The translations under genes and the position numbers were made by a program. Below, piece after piece: positions 52,857 through 62,269 of a stretch of 64,000 bases of DNA. The notes beneath the pieces were generated by a model. The model saw nothing but the letters and a program-made list of their open reading frames with translations, searched no databases and was not told where the DNA came from. Location of the stretch: assembly GCF_030068615.1 (NCBI RefSeq), contig NZ_JASJOC010000003.1:1-64000 (forward strand). The letters are read 5' to 3'. The stretch is from Halostagnicola sp. A-GB9-2. GTDB taxonomy: Archaea > Halobacteriota > Halobacteria > Halobacteriales > Natrialbaceae. Within the stretch, counting starts at the first letter, position 1. Each line of letters begins with the position of its first letter.

Positions 52857-54160
52857 GCGACGACCGGGCGACTCGATCCCGGAGGCAGGTATTGGGGGCG
52901 ATCGCGGCGGGAACCTCGGCCGTCGTCGCCGGCTGCGGCTATCAGCCGGGCGGCGGCGACCTCGACTGGCAGGAGTCGACGGGACACAACGTCGGCTTTG
53001 GCTCCTCGAGCAACGAACGCTGGCGTTCGGACGGGACCCACCTCTTCCGGATCCGCAATCGGAGCGGTCGCGAGCCGGCTTCGGGCGGATTCGAGGATGT
53101 CGACGGTGCTTACGTTACGGCCTACGACTCGAGCGGTTCGACAGTCTGGAGCGGCGACGCGGGAAGCGAGTACACCGGCGTGCCGAGCATCGCGAACGGG
53201 CGGGTCTTCTTCTCGCTCGAGGACGAAACCGTGGCGGCGCTCGAGCGGTCCCCCTCCGACGACGATTCCGGGGGAAACAGCACCGACGACGCCGAAACCG
53301 CGTGGACGACCGACTGGGACGGTCCCTCGCTCGCCCTCTCTGCTTCGGACGACCTCGTCGTCGGCGTTCACGAAGGCGGGGCGGTCGGATTCGATTCGGA
53401 TAGCGGCGAGGAACGGTTTGTACTCGATCTCGAGGCGGAACCGTTCGACGAAATCGACTCCGTAGCGGTTGGTGGCGAGATTGTGTGGGTCGTCGCCGTC
53501 GATACCGACAGCTCCGATGGCAACGACGGCGATCCCGACGACAACGCCAATACTGACACTAACAACGACAACGACGACGCCGATAACGAGGACACCAACA
53601 ACGACGGCACCGAAACCTCCGTCCTCCTCGGCTACGATTCCGCGGGCGGGGTGGTCGTCGACCGCTCGCTTCCGTCGACACCCTCCTGGCTCGAGGCGGC
53701 AGGATCCGTCGCGTTAGTTGGGGTCGAAACGTCGGACGACGAGGACGAACTGTGGCTGATCGACGACTCGGGTGACCGCCGCGAGCGATTGGCGCTCGAG
53801 CGTGCATCAAGCGAGCCGATCGTTGTCGGCGAGACCGCCTCCTTCGACGCCGGTGGAACGATCTCGGCGATCGATACGTCGACCGGCGAGCGCTCCTGGA
53901 CGACGGAGGCCTACACCACCCGTGGCGATGTCGCCGCCGACAGCGACCGACTCTACGTGCAGGGAACGACCGAAGGGATGGATCGTTGCGGACTGATCGC
54001 CCTCGACCACGACGGCGAGGAGGCCTGGACAGCGTCCCTGCCGACCGAGGTCGGTTGCTCGGGCGAGCTGTTCGTGCTTGAAGATCGATTGGTCGTCGTT
54101 GACGACGGGGAGCTGTACGGCTTCCGAAAAACGTCCGGGAGACGCTTCACGCTTTTGTGA
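52853..54160 (+). CDS. PQQ-type beta-propeller lipoprotein
   Basis: A 435-residue exported lipoprotein. A Tat-like motif SRRQVLG and a lipobox VVAGC (Cys28) precede a repetitive beta-propeller with Trp-Ser/Thr-containing blades (for example TVWSGDAGSEYTG, RSWTTEAY, EAWTASLP). An Asp/Asn-rich insert lies around 222-260. The start overlaps the htpX stop, so both are translated together; the propeller could present substrates, like BamB, but this is an inference. Confidence 0.82.
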   Translation: MSDDRATRSRRQVLGAIAAGTSAVVAGCGYQPGGGDLDWQESTGHNVGFGSSSNERWRSDGTHLFRIRNRSGREPASGGFEDVDGAYVTAYDSSGSTVWSGDAGSEYTGVPSIANGRVFFSLEDETVAALERSPSDDDSGGNSTDDAETAWTTDWDGPSLALSASDDLVVGVHEGGAVGFDSDSGEERFVLDLEAEPFDEIDSVAVGGEIVWVVAVDTDSSDGNDGDPDDNANTDTNNDNDDADNEDTNNDGTETSVLLGYDSAGGVVVDRSLPSTPSWLEAAGSVALVGVETSDDEDELWLIDDSGDRRERLALERASSEPIVVGETASFDAGGTISAIDTSTGERSWTTEAYTTRGDVAADSDRLYVQGTTEGMDRCGLIALDHDGEEAWTASLPTEVGCSGELFVLEDRLVVVDDGELYGFRKTSGRRFTLL

Positions 54161-54303
54161 AATGCTCGCTCGCCCACTCGGCTCGCGGTACAGGCTCGTT
54201 TTTTCGCGATCCGATGCACTCTGTACTCGTCCGCTCGAGGATGGCACGATCGGTGTCGCCCTCACATGATTGCGCCGTGGCTGTGGTAGACGTGTTGCTA
54301 ATC

Positions 54304-54311
54304 TTTTATTA
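54304..54311 (+). promoter_or_regulatory. Box A of the CPBP-like gene
   Basis: TTTTATTA is centred 27 bp before the ATG at 54334, so the message is probably leaderless from that ATG. An earlier ATG at 54313 would sit inside the promoter. Confidence 0.6.
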
Positions 54312-54333
54312 GATGGCGGCCATATTCACTTCC

Positions 54334-55083
54334 ATGGCCCGCCTTCTCTCCACGAAGACGCTACAGACGAGAGTCGGAGTTGCTATTGCAACGGTGAGAG
54401 ATGTCCGGTTCGAACCGGACGCTGATACCCTCGTCGCAATTCTCTCATTGTTCGCACTTTGGGGTATTTACTATTTTCAGTCGGTAAGCGATTCGGTTGA
54501 GTCGCTTCTCCTGTTCTTGCTGGTCGGAAACTTCGCTCTCACTATTGTGTTTCCCATTTACTACGCGTGTTATGTGCGAGACGAGCCGCTCTCGGAGCTC
54601 GGTATTACGACTCATGGGTGGCGGCGAGCTGTCGTTGCATCAACTATTGCTGCGCTGGTACTCCTTCCCGGCCTTATCTTTGTGAACGAACCTGCCGCCG
54701 TTTTAGTCCCCCATATCGTCACGGTCGGGCTGATGATCTGGGAACCGTTTTTCGTCCACGGATGGCTTCAGATTCGGTTCGAGCAGGCGTTCGGTGCTGG
54801 CCTCGGTATCGTACTCGCTGGCGCCGCCTTCGCATTGTTTCACGTGGGAACGACGACACTGGCCGGATTACTTGTCCTCTTGTTTTTCGGGACTATTCAT
54901 GCGGCACTCTTTCGTGCGTTCGACCGGAACCTCCTCGTTCTCTGGCCGATCCTGTGGGCTATCGGAAGTTCACAGGGGACACTCGACAGTATCGTATTCG
55001 GCTGGGAAGAAGCAACAGCCTACTTCGGTATTCTCCTCGTCACCGCGGTCATCCTCTCTCTCACTCGGAAACGGTTCAATTGA
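54334..55083 (+). CDS. CPBP-like intramembrane protease homologue
   Basis: A 249-residue membrane protein with about seven or eight spans. WEPFFVHGWLQIRFE, FALFHVGT and the later HAALFRA resemble the three motifs of the CPBP (Abi) family, though the usual EExxxR is incomplete (only one Glu). It may be a CAAX-protease-like enzyme or an inactive relative. The start is set by the box A; codon use is more A+T-rich than its neighbours, which may point to transfer. Confidence 0.6.
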   Translation: MARLLSTKTLQTRVGVAIATVRDVRFEPDADTLVAILSLFALWGIYYFQSVSDSVESLLLFLLVGNFALTIVFPIYYACYVRDEPLSELGITTHGWRRAVVASTIAALVLLPGLIFVNEPAAVLVPHIVTVGLMIWEPFFVHGWLQIRFEQAFGAGLGIVLAGAAFALFHVGTTTLAGLLVLLFFGTIHAALFRAFDRNLLVLWPILWAIGSSQGTLDSIVFGWEEATAYFGILLVTAVILSLTRKRFN

Positions 55084-55153
55084 CCTGTCGAACCCTCGGC
55101 CTCACGGGTCGCTTATCCCCGCTAAAAAGGCCGCTCGCTCGCGGTGCAATCGC

Positions 55154-57067
55154 TTACGAGGGCACGACGGTAATCGGCTCCGTCCGATCGATTGCCTGCT
55201 CGAGTTCGTCGGCGATCGCACTCCCTCGAGAGACCTGAATTTCGCCGCCGCGGCTCACCGTCGCCGTAAACAGGTACTCGCCGTTTGCCTGCAGTTCGAC
55301 GGTTTCGCTCTGGTGACCGTCGACGGGGATGACGATGTGTCTCGAGGTGATCTCGGGTTGGACGATCTGGCCGGCCTGCTGGCCGCCGCTGTTTCCACCG
55401 CCCGCATTCCCGCCGCTTGCGGAACCGCCGCCGGCGTGTTGGGTGCCACCGCTCGCACCGCCCGCCCCGGAGTGGGGGTTTTCGTCGTGGGTGCGAACGT
55501 CGATGTCGATGCCGAGTCGGTTCTCGACGTCGTTGATCCGGCCGCCGCCTTTCCCGATCACGCTCGAGATGTCGTCGTCGGTGACGTAGACGACCGCACG
55601 ATCCTGGCTCTTGAGCTGGACGTCGACGTAGCCGTGGGCGATCGATCGAATCTCCCGTTCGATCTCCTGTTTGGCGATGCGGTCGACGCCGGATTCCGAA
55701 CCCGGTCCGCCGTCCTCGTCGCCGTCGAGCGGAACGGTGACGACCTGGCGGTTGAAGGTGTAGATTTCGTACTCGGGAACGCCGGTTTCGAACTCCTTGA
55801 CCTGAATAACCGGTCGGGCGAGGTCCTCCTCGGTGAGTCCCGCGGGGACCTTGACCTCCGTCTGGACGTCGTAGACCTTCGCGACCTCCCCGGCTTCGAT
55901 GTAGACCACGGTGTCGACGACCTGCGGAATCATTCCGAGTTCGACCCGACCGATGAGCCGCTGGAGGGCGTCGATCGGCCGCGTGGCGTGGACGACGCCG
56001 AGCATCCCGACGCCCGCGAGTCGCATGTCTGCGAAGACTTCGAAGTCGTTGGTTTTGCGGACCTCGTCGTAGATGGTGTAGTCGGGCCGAACCATCAACA
56101 GGGCGTCAGCAGTTTTCTCCATCTCGCCGCCGAGTTCCGTATACTGGGTGATCTCGGGCCCGACCTGCAGGTCTCGGGGCTTTTCCATCGTCTTCACCGA
56201 GTAGTCGTTGTCCGAGATGTACCGGGCGACCGCCTGGGCGAACGTGGACTTGCCAGCCCCGGGCGCGCCGGAGATGAGGACGCCGCGCTGGTGCTCGAGC
56301 AGGCGATCTTTCAACTCGTCGGCGTGCTCGTAGTCCTCGATGTCGGTCTGGGCGATCGGGCGAACCGCGGTGATCTCGATCCCGTCCGCGAAGGGCGGTC
56401 GGGCGATAGCGATCCGGAAGTCACGGAACTGGACGATCTGCATCCCGGACTCCTTCAGTTCGATGAAGCCGTCGCTCGACTCCTTGGCTCCATCGACGAC
56501 CTCGCGAGCGTACTCGTCCATCGTCTCCTCATCGAGCGGTTCGTCGGCGATCTCCTCGTAGCGCATCTCGCCGAGCGCGCCGCGTTTGGCCATCGGTACG
56601 GTGTCCGTCTTGAGGTGGACGCTCATCGTCTCCTCGTCGAAGTAGTCCTCGACGGTGAGGGTACCGACCTCGCGAACCTTCGGGGAGAGGTACTCGACCT
56701 CGAGGCCTTTCGCCTGGGCGACTTCGGCTTGCACAATATCGCTCGTGAGGAAGGTCGCCTCGAGATCCTCGGCCAGATCCCGGATCAGGGCGTCGATTTC
56801 GCCTTCGGAGGCGTGGCCCCGCTCGATGGCGTTCGGGCGCTCGCCGACGTACTCCACGTCGATGACGCCGTCGTCGGCGAGGTCGGCGAGCCGTTTGAGC
56901 TCCGAGAGGCCGTCCCAGCCGCTATCGTAGCCGTCGTTTGCCTGCGCCTCGAGTTCCGCGACGACGGCTTCGGGTACCGAAATCGTCGCTCCCTCGAACT
57001 GCCCGTCTTCGATCGTCTTCGAGACGCGGCCGTCGATGACCACGCTCGTGTCCGGCACGACGTTCAT
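55154..57067 (-). CDS. PIN-domain ATPase with KH domain
   Basis: A 637-residue archaeal protein. An N-terminal PIN nuclease domain (Asp6 and Asp12 in VPDTSVVIDG, then LTSDIVQAEVA), a central ATPase with Walker A GAPGAGKS (about 264), and a C-terminal KH domain (VIGKGGGRINDVE). A Gly/Ser-rich linker lies near 540-575. It is a PINc/VapC-family ATPase often linked to RNA metabolism. The function is unproven. Divergent from the HAD gene. Confidence 0.9.
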   Translation of the reverse strand: MNVVPDTSVVIDGRVSKTIEDGQFEGATISVPEAVVAELEAQANDGYDSGWDGLSELKRLADLADDGVIDVEYVGERPNAIERGHASEGEIDALIRDLAEDLEATFLTSDIVQAEVAQAKGLEVEYLSPKVREVGTLTVEDYFDEETMSVHLKTDTVPMAKRGALGEMRYEEIADEPLDEETMDEYAREVVDGAKESSDGFIELKESGMQIVQFRDFRIAIARPPFADGIEITAVRPIAQTDIEDYEHADELKDRLLEHQRGVLISGAPGAGKSTFAQAVARYISDNDYSVKTMEKPRDLQVGPEITQYTELGGEMEKTADALLMVRPDYTIYDEVRKTNDFEVFADMRLAGVGMLGVVHATRPIDALQRLIGRVELGMIPQVVDTVVYIEAGEVAKVYDVQTEVKVPAGLTEEDLARPVIQVKEFETGVPEYEIYTFNRQVVTVPLDGDEDGGPGSESGVDRIAKQEIEREIRSIAHGYVDVQLKSQDRAVVYVTDDDISSVIGKGGGRINDVENRLGIDIDVRTHDENPHSGAGGASGGTQHAGGGSASGGNAGGGNSGGQQAGQIVQPEITSRHIVIPVDGHQSETVELQANGEYLFTATVSRGGEIQVSRGSAIADELEQAIDRTEPITVVPS

Positions 57068-57264
57068 GTATCAACATAGGGTTGCCGACGCCAATAAGGG
57101 TGTTCAACGAGCGGGATGGGTTCTGGTGGGCTCGAGCGCTGTTTTGGGGTCGTTTCTACCGCTGGTCGTTGGAGGCGGTCCGATGGAGAGTCGTCGAACG
57201 CTTCGACCGAACCAGGACCGTCAATGGATATTATACGAATCCGACAGAAAGTGTTATCCACGAC

Positions 57265-57867
57265 ATGAAAGCGATCTATTTCGACGTAGACGGAACGCTC
57301 TTGCACTTCACTCGAGCCTACGACGACCTGCTTGCCGACGCGTTCCGAACGGTCGAGGGCGAGGTTCGAGACGAGTGGCTCGAGACCTACAACGAGAGGT
57401 TCTACGATGTATTCTCCGCGTGCGAGCCCAACCCGTCCCGAAACGCGTTCGCGACCGTCAGCGAGAACCCCGAGGAACTTCTCGAGGAACTCCGCGAGCG
57501 CGAAGTCGAGGCTTGCCAACCGCCCGAACGCGTCCACGCCCACCTCGAGGCGCTGAGCGAGGAGTTCAAACTGGGCGTGCTGACGAACGGGGTTCGCTCC
57601 TGGCAACTGCGCAAGCTCGAGGCGTACGATCTCGACGCGCACTTCGACGCGATCGTCTCGTCCTACGACGCCGGTGTGCACAAACCCGACCCGGAGCCGT
57701 TCGCGCTCGCCGAGCGACGCCTCCCGGCCGACGAGTACGCGATGGTCGGGGACTCCGACGACGATATAGAGGGGGCGGCGCAGGTCGGCTGGGCGACCCA
57801 CCGATACGAGGAAGACGGGTTCGGGAAGCTTCCCGAGGTTTTCTGCTGGAGCTCGGACCTCGAGTAG
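57265..57867 (+). CDS. HAD-family hydrolase
   Basis: A 200-residue HAD phosphatase. Motifs FDVDGTL, LTNG, KPDPEPF and MVGDSDDD are intact. A helical cap is inserted after motif I, as in subfamily I. A TTATA element about 32 bp upstream fits a nearly leaderless message from MKAIYFDVDG. Substrate unknown. Confidence 0.88.
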   Translation: MKAIYFDVDGTLLHFTRAYDDLLADAFRTVEGEVRDEWLETYNERFYDVFSACEPNPSRNAFATVSENPEELLEELREREVEACQPPERVHAHLEALSEEFKLGVLTNGVRSWQLRKLEAYDLDAHFDAIVSSYDAGVHKPDPEPFALAERRLPADEYAMVGDSDDDIEGAAQVGWATHRYEEDGFGKLPEVFCWSSDLE

Positions 57868-57908
57868 AGCTAACGAATACGAGTGGAGCTACCGCCCTCG
57901 AGACCTCC

Positions 57909-58919
57909 TCAGCGCTGAGAGTCCCGCAAGATCAGCGCTCCGATCGCCAGGGTCCGTTTCGCGACCGTCGCGATCCGAAGTACGTACGCGGTTAACATGA
58001 GGAACGGCACCAGCGTGAACGTAAACGCGATGCCGACGGCCCAGAGGACGTTCTCCGCGCCGAGGGTCGTTCCGGGGAGCGTCGAGGCGTCGACGAAGGT
58101 CAGCATCATCCCCGAGACGAGCAACGCCGGAATCGCCGCGTAGAGAATCATCCTCGAGAGGTCGATGAGTTCCCACTGGAAATACAGCGTCTTAATGTGC
58201 TCTCTGGCGGGGGCGAACATGATCAGCGAGGTTCGGAGTTCGTCGAACGCGTCGAAGTGTTCGTCCTCGAGGACGTCCTCGTAGTCGTCTTCGATCCGCT
58301 CGATCTGGAAGATCTTCCAGGCGTAGTTGTAGTCCATCGACGCGTAGACGACGTCGAAGGTGCCGAACTGGGCGCCGTCGAGTTTCTCCTGAACGGTTTC
58401 GGAGTTGCCGATGATGCTGTCGACCAGTTCGTCGACTTCGTCCTGAAGCTCCGGATCGTTCGTCGATTGCACGCGCTCTCGGACGTCTTCGGCGCGAGTC
58501 TGGGTGGCACCGACGATGTCCCGAAGGAACGTCGACGGATCCGCGGGCGCGGGTTTCCCGACGAGTTCCTTGACGTAATCCCGAAAGTCCATCGTCTCGC
58601 TCATTCGGGTTCGTTGTTCGCCCAGCGGGCCGTTCTCCTGGGAGACGATCAACTGGCTGATGGTGACGACGAGGGTGACGCCGGTGATGAGCGCGCTGAC
58701 CATCGAGGAAAACAGCGACTCGATGACGCCGCGGTCCTCGAGCAGATCCGAGAGCGTCGGGTCGGCGAGGGCGCCGAGCATGAACAGCACGAAAAAGGTG
58801 GTAGAGAGGACGGCGGTGACGAGCAGTCGATTCGCGCCGACGAGCAGCCAGAGCTTGAGCCGGCTTTCGTCGGCCCGCTCGCGCATCGTATCCTGTGTAC
58901 TGACCTGATCGTCGCTCAT
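57909..58919 (-). CDS. Membrane protein with central coiled domain
   Basis: A 336-residue protein. Two membrane segments (about 25-50 and 66-88) precede a long soluble helical region (about 105-230) with DYVKELVGKPAP and acidic segments, and two or three spans end it (about 240-260 and 275-320). It is a haloarchaeal membrane protein without a recognised function. The gene is overlapped by the DUF4177-like gene upstream (4 bp), so both may act together. Confidence 0.72.
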   Translation of the reverse strand: MSDDQVSTQDTMRERADESRLKLWLLVGANRLLVTAVLSTTFFVLFMLGALADPTLSDLLEDRGVIESLFSSMVSALITGVTLVVTISQLIVSQENGPLGEQRTRMSETMDFRDYVKELVGKPAPADPSTFLRDIVGATQTRAEDVRERVQSTNDPELQDEVDELVDSIIGNSETVQEKLDGAQFGTFDVVYASMDYNYAWKIFQIERIEDDYEDVLEDEHFDAFDELRTSLIMFAPAREHIKTLYFQWELIDLSRMILYAAIPALLVSGMMLTFVDASTLPGTTLGAENVLWAVGIAFTFTLVPFLMLTAYVLRIATVAKRTLAIGALILRDSQR

Positions 58920-59146
58920 TGACTCTCTCCCGCGAGTCGGTTTCCGTTATCGTTACCGCGAACGGGACGCTTGAACACGAGGAACTTCGTTCCGCCGCCG
59001 CTGTAGTCGATCGTGTCGACGAACTCCCACCCCTCGCTCCCGTACTCGTTCAACAGGTCTTCCGGATCATCGGCCTCTTCTCTGGTGGCCCCTCGAGGCG
59101 GTCGGGCCGTCTCGTATTCCCATATCGTCTCCGCATTCGATGTCAT
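58916..59146 (-). CDS. DUF4177-like small protein
   Basis: A 76-residue protein beginning MTSNAETIWEYETAR. The WEYETA opening, LNEYGSEGWEFVDTIDY and FLVFKRP close are typical of DUF4177. Its stop codon overlaps the start of the membrane protein gene. It may be an accessory or regulatory partner; function is unknown. Confidence 0.8.
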   Translation of the reverse strand: MTSNAETIWEYETARPPRGATREEADDPEDLLNEYGSEGWEFVDTIDYSGGGTKFLVFKRPVRGNDNGNRLAGESQ

Positions 59147-59366
59147 GGGCACTCTATCACGAAATCACGGAAAACGATTGGCCCTGTATGTGTCGTCTGC
59201 GACGGCACCGACTGGCCGTCCGTCACGTCAACGAATCAGCGGACCCATTTCAACTCACGAGTCGTCATTCCGATACTGTCATCTCTATACGCTACTTAAT
59301 TTGTCCCTCTGTATATTTATCAAAAATATAAAATATCAACCGGACGGCAACCAGAATTCAACTGTC

Positions 59367-60341
59367 ATGCGAGACACGACAAGTATGCTGAACCGACGGC
59401 AATTCGTAATCGGAACTGGCGCGGCGGTAACGGGCGGCGCTGTCACATCATCGACCGGTATCGCGGCAGCGGAAGACAGTGAGTGCTGGGATCGGAGCGG
59501 TGCTGACGGCGCGGATCCGAACGCTCGCGACGACCGTGCGACGGTCATCGCCCACCGAGGGTTCGCCGGTGCGTATCCCGAAAACACCGTCGGGGCGTTC
59601 GAACTCGCGACTCAAGGTGGAACCGACGATGCCGCCAATCGGCGACGGGCTGATTGGGTCGAACTCGACGTCTATCCGACGCTCGAGGGCGATATCGCTG
59701 TGTTTCACGACACCGAATTGGACGACCTGACCGATATCGAGGGCGCGGTCTACGAGACGCCCGCGGAAACGGTGTTCGAGGCGGAGGTCCTCGAGAGCGG
59801 GCAGACAGTCCCGTCACTGGACGAAGCCATGGACGCCATTCCGGCCGAAACGGGGGTCAATATCGACCTAAAGGAGGGGTCTCCGGACGTCCAGTTCGGT
59901 CGAGTCGAGGACCCGGCGACCGAACGGGAGGAGTGGGAATGGCTCGAGACGGTCGTCGAGATCGCGACCGACTACGAGAACGAACTCCTGTTCTCGACGT
60001 TCTGGGAGGGCGCTCTCGCAACTCTGACGGAGATCGCTCCCGACGTTCCGGTCGCTTACCTCCTCTCGGCCTCAATCGAGGAGGGGATCGCAGTAACCGA
60101 CGAGTACGACGTTGATGCGATCAATCCGCCGCTTGACATGATCTGTAGAACTCCGTTCTTCGACGACGGCGCGTACGAATCGATCGATCTCATCGCCGAA
60201 GCGCACGACCGGGATCTGCCGGTCAACGTGTGGACGATCAACACGTGGTACGAGGCAGAACGGCTTCTCGAGGCGGGCGTCGACGGACTCATCCTCGACT
60301 ACTCCGAGATCGTCCGCTGGGGCGCGCTCGAGCGGTACTGA
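59367..60341 (+). CDS. Tat-exported glycerophosphodiester phosphodiesterase
   Basis: A 324-residue exported GDPD. The Tat signal NRRQFVIGTGAAVTGG precedes a domain with IAHRGFAGAYPENT (about 60-73), ELDVY, FHDTELD and NIDLKE. It differs from the cytosolic GDPD at 37485 by its signal peptide. Both keep the HRGF motif and metal ligands. It probably hydrolyses glycerophosphodiesters outside the cell. A+T-rich DNA before the start is promoter-like. Confidence 0.88.
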   Translation: MRDTTSMLNRRQFVIGTGAAVTGGAVTSSTGIAAAEDSECWDRSGADGADPNARDDRATVIAHRGFAGAYPENTVGAFELATQGGTDDAANRRRADWVELDVYPTLEGDIAVFHDTELDDLTDIEGAVYETPAETVFEAEVLESGQTVPSLDEAMDAIPAETGVNIDLKEGSPDVQFGRVEDPATEREEWEWLETVVEIATDYENELLFSTFWEGALATLTEIAPDVPVAYLLSASIEEGIAVTDEYDVDAINPPLDMICRTPFFDDGAYESIDLIAEAHDRDLPVNVWTINTWYEAERLLEAGVDGLILDYSEIVRWGALERY

Positions 60342-60464
60342 CGGATCATCGGAGTCGCGCCACCGACGGATGACGGTGCCGTTCACGAGTTCTCGACGTG
60401 GTTTCGCCCCGATCGCTCGTCCGCTTCCGGTGGAACAAACACGTTCGAGGCCGAACCGCTCGGT

Positions 60465-61688
60465 ATGACTGTCGTCGATCTCACGCGAAAACTGGCCTCC
60501 ATCCCGAGCCACGAGGACGAGACTGCGGCGGGTGATTTTCTCGAGGAGTGGCTTCGAGCCGAAACTGACGCGGCGGTGACCCGAGACGAGGCGGGGAACG
60601 TCATCGCACGAAAGCGCCGGAGAGGTGTCGGACTGGACGAACGATTTTCGAGCAGTGCGGTCGACGGTACCGATAGCCTCGAGCCCGAATCGCTCGCGTT
60701 CGTCGGCCACCACGATGTCGTCCCTCCGGACGAGTCCCAGGTCGCAGACGGCGAGTACGTCGTCGAGGAACGCGACGGCAGAATCTACGGCCGCGGAGCC
60801 GCGGACATGAAAGGAGCCGTGGCCGCCGCGGCGATCGCGTTCCGGGACTGTGACCTCGGGTCGGCCTCGGGCGGCTATTTCGACTCGAGTACCGACTCTG
60901 ATTCGAGCAGTGACTCCAACTCGAGCGCCCACGCTGACGCCGACGCTCGCCCCGGCGAACTCGTCTTTGCGAGTTTCGTCGGCGAGGAGGTCGGCGGGAC
61001 GGGCGCTCGCCACGCGATCGAAAACGGCTTCGCCCCCGATTACGCCGTCGTCGGCGAAGGGTCGACGAACTACTCCGGGCCGGACGTGACAGATGTCGCC
61101 GTCGCCCACAAGGGCCGGCGCGCGAGTACGATCACCGCCCGCGGAGCCGCCGCACACGCGAGTGAACCCGAGGCGGGAGAGAACGCAATATACCGCGCCG
61201 CGGATGCCGTCGATGCGATTCGGGACCTCGAGGTCCCAACCCTCGAGGTCGCAGGGGACCAACTCGCCGGGAGCTTGGTCGTCACCGAAATCGACGGCGG
61301 GTCGGCGTGGAACGTCGTCCCCGAGGTGTGTACGATCACGATCGACGAGCGCACGGTTCCGGGCGAACGGGCGGCCCTCGAGACCGTCGCGGACCGCGAG
61401 GGCGTCGAGTGGACGATCGACCAGGATCTCCCGCCGATGCAATGTGGTGATCACGCATTCGCCGAGGTCGTCCTCGAAGCCGCGGACCGGTCCCAATCAG
61501 GCGTTCCGGAACTCGTGACGAAACCCCATGCGACGGATGCGGGCTGGCTCTCCCAGGCCGGCACGGAGTGTGTGATCTGTGGCCCCTCCGAACCCGGCGA
61601 GGCACACACGAAGACCGAAAGCGTCTCGATTTCGGTCCTCGAGCGCTGTCTCGAGACCTACCGACGAACTGCGGAACAGTTGATCTGA
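60465..61688 (+). CDS. M20 family metallopeptidase
   Basis: A 407-residue M20 peptidase/deacylase. The metal motifs GHHDVVPP, GRGAADMKG and GEEVGGTGA are present, along with a dimerisation domain in the middle. A Ser/Asp-rich insert at about 139-163, rich in SSTDSDSSSDSNSS, lies between the third and fourth active-site strands. Relatives include succinyl-diaminopimelate desuccinylase and ArgE; the true substrate is unknown. Start MTVVDLTRKL. Confidence 0.88.
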   Translation: MTVVDLTRKLASIPSHEDETAAGDFLEEWLRAETDAAVTRDEAGNVIARKRRRGVGLDERFSSSAVDGTDSLEPESLAFVGHHDVVPPDESQVADGEYVVEERDGRIYGRGAADMKGAVAAAAIAFRDCDLGSASGGYFDSSTDSDSSSDSNSSAHADADARPGELVFASFVGEEVGGTGARHAIENGFAPDYAVVGEGSTNYSGPDVTDVAVAHKGRRASTITARGAAAHASEPEAGENAIYRAADAVDAIRDLEVPTLEVAGDQLAGSLVVTEIDGGSAWNVVPEVCTITIDERTVPGERAALETVADREGVEWTIDQDLPPMQCGDHAFAEVVLEAADRSQSGVPELVTKPHATDAGWLSQAGTECVICGPSEPGEAHTKTESVSISVLERCLETYRRTAEQLI

Positions 61689-61784
61689 GTCCGGATTCGA
61701 ACGCGCCCCACAAGAGTTCGGTCTTCGGGTCTGGCGACGCTGCCAGCGGTGGACTTACGAGCCTCCGGACTGTCAGTTCGGTTA

Positions 61785-62195
61785 ATGGATTCCGGAGGCA
61801 ACGACCTCGAGCGGACCCGCCGCCGCGAGCGCGCGGATCGGGGCGAGTTACCGACACAGGGTGGCTCCGAACCGACTGAAACGCCCGATTCGGGGACCGA
61901 TCGGCCGAAAACCAAGGGAATGACGAACGGCGGTTCCGACACGGACGATGTCACGGAGACCGACGCAGACGAATCCGGCGACTCCTCGAGTTCTCGAGGC
62001 TGGAGCTGGCGGATCGCGATGGCGTTGCGTAACGGAGCCTTCGTCTTGCTCCCGGTCGGCTTCATCGGTCTCACGGTCACCGATACGTGGCTCACCCCCG
62101 AGGAGTCGCCGTACTCGCTGGTCTTCGCCGGCGGGATCATCTGTGCCATCGCCTCGATTTATCTGGCGATCTACCAGCACGAGATCGACGACTGA
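61785..62195 (+). CDS. Small membrane protein with charged N-terminus
   Basis: A 136-residue protein. The first 75 residues are hydrophilic and probably disordered, then two membrane segments (about 79-98 and 110-130) with the short loop TDTWLTPEESP. A shorter start at MTNGGSDTDD is possible. No recognised family. It lies between the M20 and M32 peptidase genes on the same strand. Confidence 0.65.
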   Translation: MDSGGNDLERTRRRERADRGELPTQGGSEPTETPDSGTDRPKTKGMTNGGSDTDDVTETDADESGDSSSSRGWSWRIAMALRNGAFVLLPVGFIGLTVTDTWLTPEESPYSLVFAGGIICAIASIYLAIYQHEIDD

Positions 62196-62269
62196 GAACG
62201 AAACGCTATCCCACTTTTTGCTCTCCGGAACCCGGACGTTGATGGGTCCGGCTCGAGTACCCCATTCTA

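Noticed and set aside
54794-57079. 761-residue plus-strand frame
   Set aside because: Antisense of the PIN-ATPase gene, which has all expected motifs.
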